Part shown: one piece after another, positions 6,622-8,894 of the stretch | How positions within the stretch are numbered: the stretch's first letter is position 1 | Layout of the letters: each line of letters begins with the position of its first letter | Assembly: GCA_003221595.1 (NCBI GenBank) | Contig: QHSM01000054.1 | Coordinates: 1-8,894 of the forward strand | Direction: 5' to 3' | Length of the DNA stretch: 8,894 nucleotides | DNA from: Candidatus Rokuibacteriota bacterium | GTDB lineage: Bacteria > Methylomirabilota > Methylomirabilia > Rokubacteriales > CSP1-6 | Position numbers and translations under genes: made by a program | The notes under the pieces: model-generated | Told to the model about the DNA's origin: nothing | The model's database searches: none | Seen by the model: the letters and a program-made list of their open reading frames with translations, nothing else

Positions 6622-7592
6622 TCGACCTTGTCGACCAGGTTCTCGCCCTCGATCCCGGCCATCGCGACATCGCCGCGTTCTCTGATCCCGGCGCAGCGCT
6701 CGGCGCCGCGCGGGCGCTGCGCCGAGCGCGCCGCGTCCTGATCGTCACCGGCTTCACCGTGGAGCCGGACATGCCCGAGACCGACGGCCCGCCCGGCGCC
6801 GCGGTGCTGGGCCGCGCGCTGCGGCGGCTCGGCGCCCGCGTCACGCACGTCACCGACCCGACCAACGTGCCGCTCGTCGAGGCGGCGTTGAAGACGCTCG
6901 ACGAGCCGGCGGGCGTGGTCGTCTATCCGGCTGAGGTCGGCGGCGCCGCGCGATTGCTCGCCGCCGAAACACCGACGCATCTCGTGGCGATCGAGCGCCC
7001 CGGCCGGAACCGCGCGGGGGACTACCTGAACATGCGCGGCGACTCGGTCGCCGCGTGGAACGCGCCCATGGACGAGCTGTTTGTTTGTAGCGGGGTCCTT
7101 GAGGCCGGCTCGAACCGAGGGTGGCCTGGGAAAGGTGCACGCCGGCTCCGGGTCCGCGGACAACCCGCGCGTCCTGGCAAGAGCGTAACCCGCCCGATCA
7201 CGGTGGGCATCGGCGACGGCGGGAACGAGATCGGTATGGGGAAGGTGCGGTCGCGGCTCGCCCGGCTCGACGCGCTGCGCCGGCGGATCGCCTGCGTGGT
7301 ACCCGTCGACCATCTGGTCGTCGCCGGTGTGTCGAACTGGGGCAGCTACGGCGTCGTCGCCGCGCTCGGCCGGCTCACCGGCCTCGACCTTCTTCACACG
7401 CCGGAGATCGAGCGACGGCTCATCCAGGCGTGCGTGTCGGCGGGCGCCTGCGACGGGGTGACGCGGCGGCGCGAGCCGACGGTAGACAGCCTCGCCGCCG
7501 ACACGCATGCGGCCGTCGTCGACCTTCTTCGATTGGCGTCTCGTTCCGGTATGATGGGAGGCGGCCGCAGCGGGAGACGAAGACGATCATGA
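6618..7592 (+). CDS. D-glutamate cyclase-like protein (DUF4392 / GLUCM-like C-terminal domain)
   Basis: The 324-residue product resembles the C-terminal domain of mammalian DGLUCY, which turns D-glutamate into 5-oxo-D-proline (EC 4.2.1.48); the N-terminal DUF1445 domain of that protein is absent, so the activity here is unproven. Family signatures: VLIVTGFTV (40-48), MPETDGPPGA (52-61), AIERPGRNRAGDYLNMRG (124-141), GIGDGGNEIGMGKV (197-210), and VAGVSNWGSYGVVAAL (235-250), ending with ADTHAAVVDLL (294-304). The GTG at 6618 overlaps the treZ stop, and the coding signal begins there. The TGA at 7590-7592 overlaps the next start as ATGA, so translation is probably coupled throughout. Residues about 156-191 form an odd stretch between MDELF and the GIGDGG motif, where the mammalian protein has only about a dozen residues; its codon use differs sharply from the rest. 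The last 18 residues (arginine/glycine-rich) also lack family likeness and overlie the next gene's leader. Whether the protein remains functional is unclear. Confidence 0.82.
   Translation: MIDLVDQVLALDPGHRDIAAFSDPGAALGAARALRRARRVLIVTGFTVEPDMPETDGPPGAAVLGRALRRLGARVTHVTDPTNVPLVEAALKTLDEPAGVVVYPAEVGGAARLLAAETPTHLVAIERPGRNRAGDYLNMRGDSVAAWNAPMDELFVCSGVLEAGSNRGWPGKGARRLRVRGQPARPGKSVTRPITVGIGDGGNEIGMGKVRSRLARLDALRRRIACVVPVDHLVVAGVSNWGSYGVVAALGRLTGLDLLHTPEIERRLIQACVSAGACDGVTRRREPTVDSLAADTHAAVVDLLRLASRSGMMGGGRSGRRRRS
7083..7190 (+). other. Probable 108-bp in-frame inserted segment within the DUF4392 gene
   Basis: Of the 36 codons here, 13 end in A or T (for example GTT, TGT, CTT, CGA, AAA, GCA, CAA, GTA), against 2 of the 36 codons before and 1 of the 36 after. 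The encoded peptide is rich in glycine and arginine and sits where the family has a short linker. The segment contains an 8-base direct repeat GCCGGCTC (7104-7111 and 7141-7148), a 6-base repeat GGGTCC (7093-7098 and 7150-7155) and a perfect palindrome GTCCGCGGAC (7152-7161). On the minus strand it carries GGTTCGAGCC (7116-7107), which resembles a tRNA T-loop box, but flanking bases do not pair into a T-stem. No clear target-site duplication or long terminal inverted repeat is visible. A small repetitive element that landed in frame is the likeliest reading; exact edges are uncertain by about 10 bases on each side. Confidence 0.5.
7550..7555 (+). promoter_or_regulatory. Possible -10 element (TATGAT) upstream of the aminotransferase gene
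   Basis: TATGAT matches the sigma-70 -10 consensus in five of six positions and lies 33 bases before the ATG at 7589, in a locally less GC-rich spot inside the 3' end of the DUF4392 gene. A -35 partner at 17 bp spacing would be CTTCGA (7527-7532), which is weak. If real, it would give the aminotransferase gene its own transcript with a leader of about 27 bases that includes GGGAG (7572-7576) and GAAGA (7579-7583) as candidate ribosome sites. Confidence 0.3.
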
Positions 7593-8894
7593 CGATCCAC
7601 GAAGAGTACCGCGCCAGGCACCCCCGGTCCGCCGCGCTCTGGGAGCGGGCCCGGCGCTCGATTCCGGGCGGCATCACCCACGACATCCGCCACCTTGCGC
7701 CGTTTCCGACCTACGTCGAGCGCGCCGCGGGGACGCGCAAGTGGGACGTCGACGGCAACGAGTACATCGACTACTGGATGGGGCATGGCGCGCTCTTCCT
7801 CGGCCACTGTCACCCCGCGGTCGTCAAGGCCGTGCAGGATCAGGTGGCGCGCGGCACGCACATGGGCGCCTGTCACGAGCTGGAGGTGCGCTGGGCCGAG
7901 CTGGTCACGCGGCTGATCCCGTGCGCCGAGCTGGTGCGGTTCACCATGTCGGGCACCGAGGCGACGCACCTCGCCATGCGCGTGGCGCGGGCCTACACGG
8001 GCCGCTCGAAGATCGTGAAGTTCGCAGGCCACTTCCACGGCTGGCACGACGGCGCGGTGGCCGGCGTGAACCCGCCCTACGAGGTGCCCATGTCCGCCGG
8101 CGTCCCCGGCTCGACCCTCGATCAGCTCGCGATCTGCCCGCCCAATGACATCAAGGCTGTCCAGATCGCGCTCGAGCACGGCGACGTCGCCGCGGTCATC
8201 CTGGAGCCGGCGGGCGGCCAGTCGGGCACGACGCCGACGATTCCGGGCTACCTCCAGGAGCTGCGCGCGCTGACGACGCGTCACGGCGTCGTGCTGATCT
8301 TCGACGAGGTCATCACGGGCTTCCGGTATTCGCCCGGCGGCGCCCAGGCGTACTTCGGCGTCACCCCCGACCTCACCACGCTCGCCAAGATCGTCGCCGG
8401 CGGCCTGCCGGGGGGCGCCCTGTGCGGCAAGCGCCCGCTGATGTCGCTGCTCGCGTTCCGAGGCGATCCCGACTGGGATCGGAGCCAGCGGGTGGCGCAC
8501 GCCGGCACGTTCAACGCGAACCCGACCTGCGCCGCCGCCGCCATCGCGACGCTCGAGCTGTGCTCGGACGCGTCGCTGCAGGTGCGCGCCAACAAGGCGG
8601 GCGAGGAGCTGCGGCGCGGCCTCACCGAGGCGATGAGGCGCGCGGCCGTGCCCGGCACCTGCTACGGCGAGGCCTCGATCGTCCACGTCTCGTTCGAGGG
8701 CAAGCCGGGCCTCGCCGGCCCGGACCGGCCGCGGCGCTCGAGCCTCTATCACCTCCTGCGCTGCGCGCTCTTGAACAACGGCGTCGATTGCTCGATGAAC
8801 CACGGCTGGATCTCGGCGGTCCACAGCGACGGGGATCTCGAGCGCACGGTGCAGGCGTACGAGCGGGCCTTCCAGGCGATGGTCGCCGAGGGCG
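7589..8894 (+). CDS. Class III PLP aminotransferase, glutamate-1-semialdehyde 2,1-aminomutase-like; C-terminal end cut by window
   Basis: A fold-type I PLP enzyme; 435 residues are visible and the sequence is already at the final helix typical of HemL-like proteins, so only a few residues should be missing. Motifs: SIPGGITHDIR (24-34), KWDVDGNEYIDYW (51-63), the cofactor-phosphate loop SGTEAT (121-126), FHGWHD (149-154), ILEPAGG (204-210), IFDEVITGFR (237-246, D239 contacting the pyridine nitrogen) and TLAKIVAGGLPGGA (264-277, K267 as Schiff-base lysine). It is closest to glutamate-1-semialdehyde aminomutase, but several active-site segments deviate: MGHGALFLGHCHP (64-76) where HemL usually has a SWGPMILGHAHP-like stretch, and FHGWHD where HemL has YHGHVD-like. 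It is therefore probably a paralogue with another substrate rather than the haem-pathway enzyme. The ATG at 7589-7591 overlaps the previous stop (ATGA) and is preceded by GAAGA. Its position after a glutamate-cyclase-like gene hints at amino-acid metabolism. Confidence 0.9.
   Translation, partial: MTIHEEYRARHPRSAALWERARRSIPGGITHDIRHLAPFPTYVERAAGTRKWDVDGNEYIDYWMGHGALFLGHCHPAVVKAVQDQVARGTHMGACHELEVRWAELVTRLIPCAELVRFTMSGTEATHLAMRVARAYTGRSKIVKFAGHFHGWHDGAVAGVNPPYEVPMSAGVPGSTLDQLAICPPNDIKAVQIALEHGDVAAVILEPAGGQSGTTPTIPGYLQELRALTTRHGVVLIFDEVITGFRYSPGGAQAYFGVTPDLTTLAKIVAGGLPGGALCGKRPLMSLLAFRGDPDWDRSQRVAHAGTFNANPTCAAAAIATLELCSDASLQVRANKAGEELRRGLTEAMRRAAVPGTCYGEASIVHVSFEGKPGLAGPDRPRRSSLYHLLRCALLNNGVDCSMNHGWISAVHSDGDLERTVQAYERAFQAMVAEG

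Noticed and set aside
7095..7125. Possible tRNA or tRNA remnant on the minus strand (GGTTCGAGCC, T-loop-like)
   Set aside because: The bases on either side do not form a five-pair T-stem, and no anticodon arm or acceptor stem can be built around it. It is noted only as a curiosity within the inserted segment.
7152..7161. Palindrome GTCCGCGGAC as a terminator stem
   Set aside because: It has no loop and no following T-run, and it lies inside an open reading frame with co-directional coupled genes downstream.
7083..7190. Frameshift pair as the explanation of the odd stretch in the DUF4392 gene
   Set aside because: Neither alternative frame restores a family-like linker; one of them meets a TAA at 7186-7188 and another a TAG at 7088-7090. 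The main frame is open and conserved on both sides, so an inserted segment fits better than a double frameshift.
4816..8824. Long minus-strand open frames (about 4816-6360, 6588-7508, 7394-8824) opposite treZ, DUF4392 and the aminotransferase
   Set aside because: Same cause: repetitive Arg/Ala/Val-rich translations without motifs, fully overlapped by well-supported plus-strand genes.

Overview
This is a gene-dense, very GC-rich bacterial segment (roughly 70% G+C by eye, with codon third positions almost always G or C). The style is that of an uncultivated soil or sediment lineage such as Rokubacteria/Methylomirabilota or a former deltaproteobacterial group. That placement is an inference from composition and gene content, because no rRNA or other marker is present. 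Six protein genes fill essentially the whole window, and two are cut by its edges. I see no RNA gene, CRISPR array, insertion sequence, or gene-free stretch longer than about 20 bases.

Left half (minus strand, read from about 4808 down to 1): a tightly packed alpha-glucan operon. It contains a GH57 1,4-alpha-glucan branching enzyme (DUF1957 type), then glgC (ADP-glucose pyrophosphorylase, 5 nt downstream), then a DUF3536 GH57-like protein of unknown reaction whose TTG start overlaps the glgC stop (TTGA). GlgC makes the glycogen precursor ADP-glucose and the branching enzyme adds alpha-1,6 branches. The DUF3536 protein presumably acts on a related glucan. Glycogen synthase (glgA) is not in the window.

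Right half (plus strand, about 4828 to the end): treZ (maltooligosyl-trehalose trehalohydrolase), then a stand-alone D-glutamate-cyclase-like DUF4392 protein (GTGA overlap), then a class III, glutamate-1-semialdehyde-aminomutase-like aminotransferase (ATGA overlap) that is nearly complete at the right edge. TreZ releases trehalose from glucan ends modified by TreY, which is not in the window, so the two divergent operons join glycogen turnover to trehalose synthesis. The last two genes appear to belong to amino-acid (glutamate-related) metabolism and are translationally coupled to treZ, an unusual mix.

Two points stand out. First, codons 156-191 of the DUF4392 gene (7083-7190) look like an in-frame insertion: 13 of 36 codons end in A or T, against 2 of 36 before and 1 of 36 after, and the segment sits where the family normally has a short linker before the glycine-rich motif. 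Second, the divergent operons start at most about 20 bp apart, so promoters must lie inside the opposite coding sequences. I found no convincing new multi-gene system. The best leads are the short inserted element, the uncharacterised DUF3536 enzyme tied to glgC, and the coupling of a D-glutamate-cyclase-like protein with a HemL-like aminotransferase.
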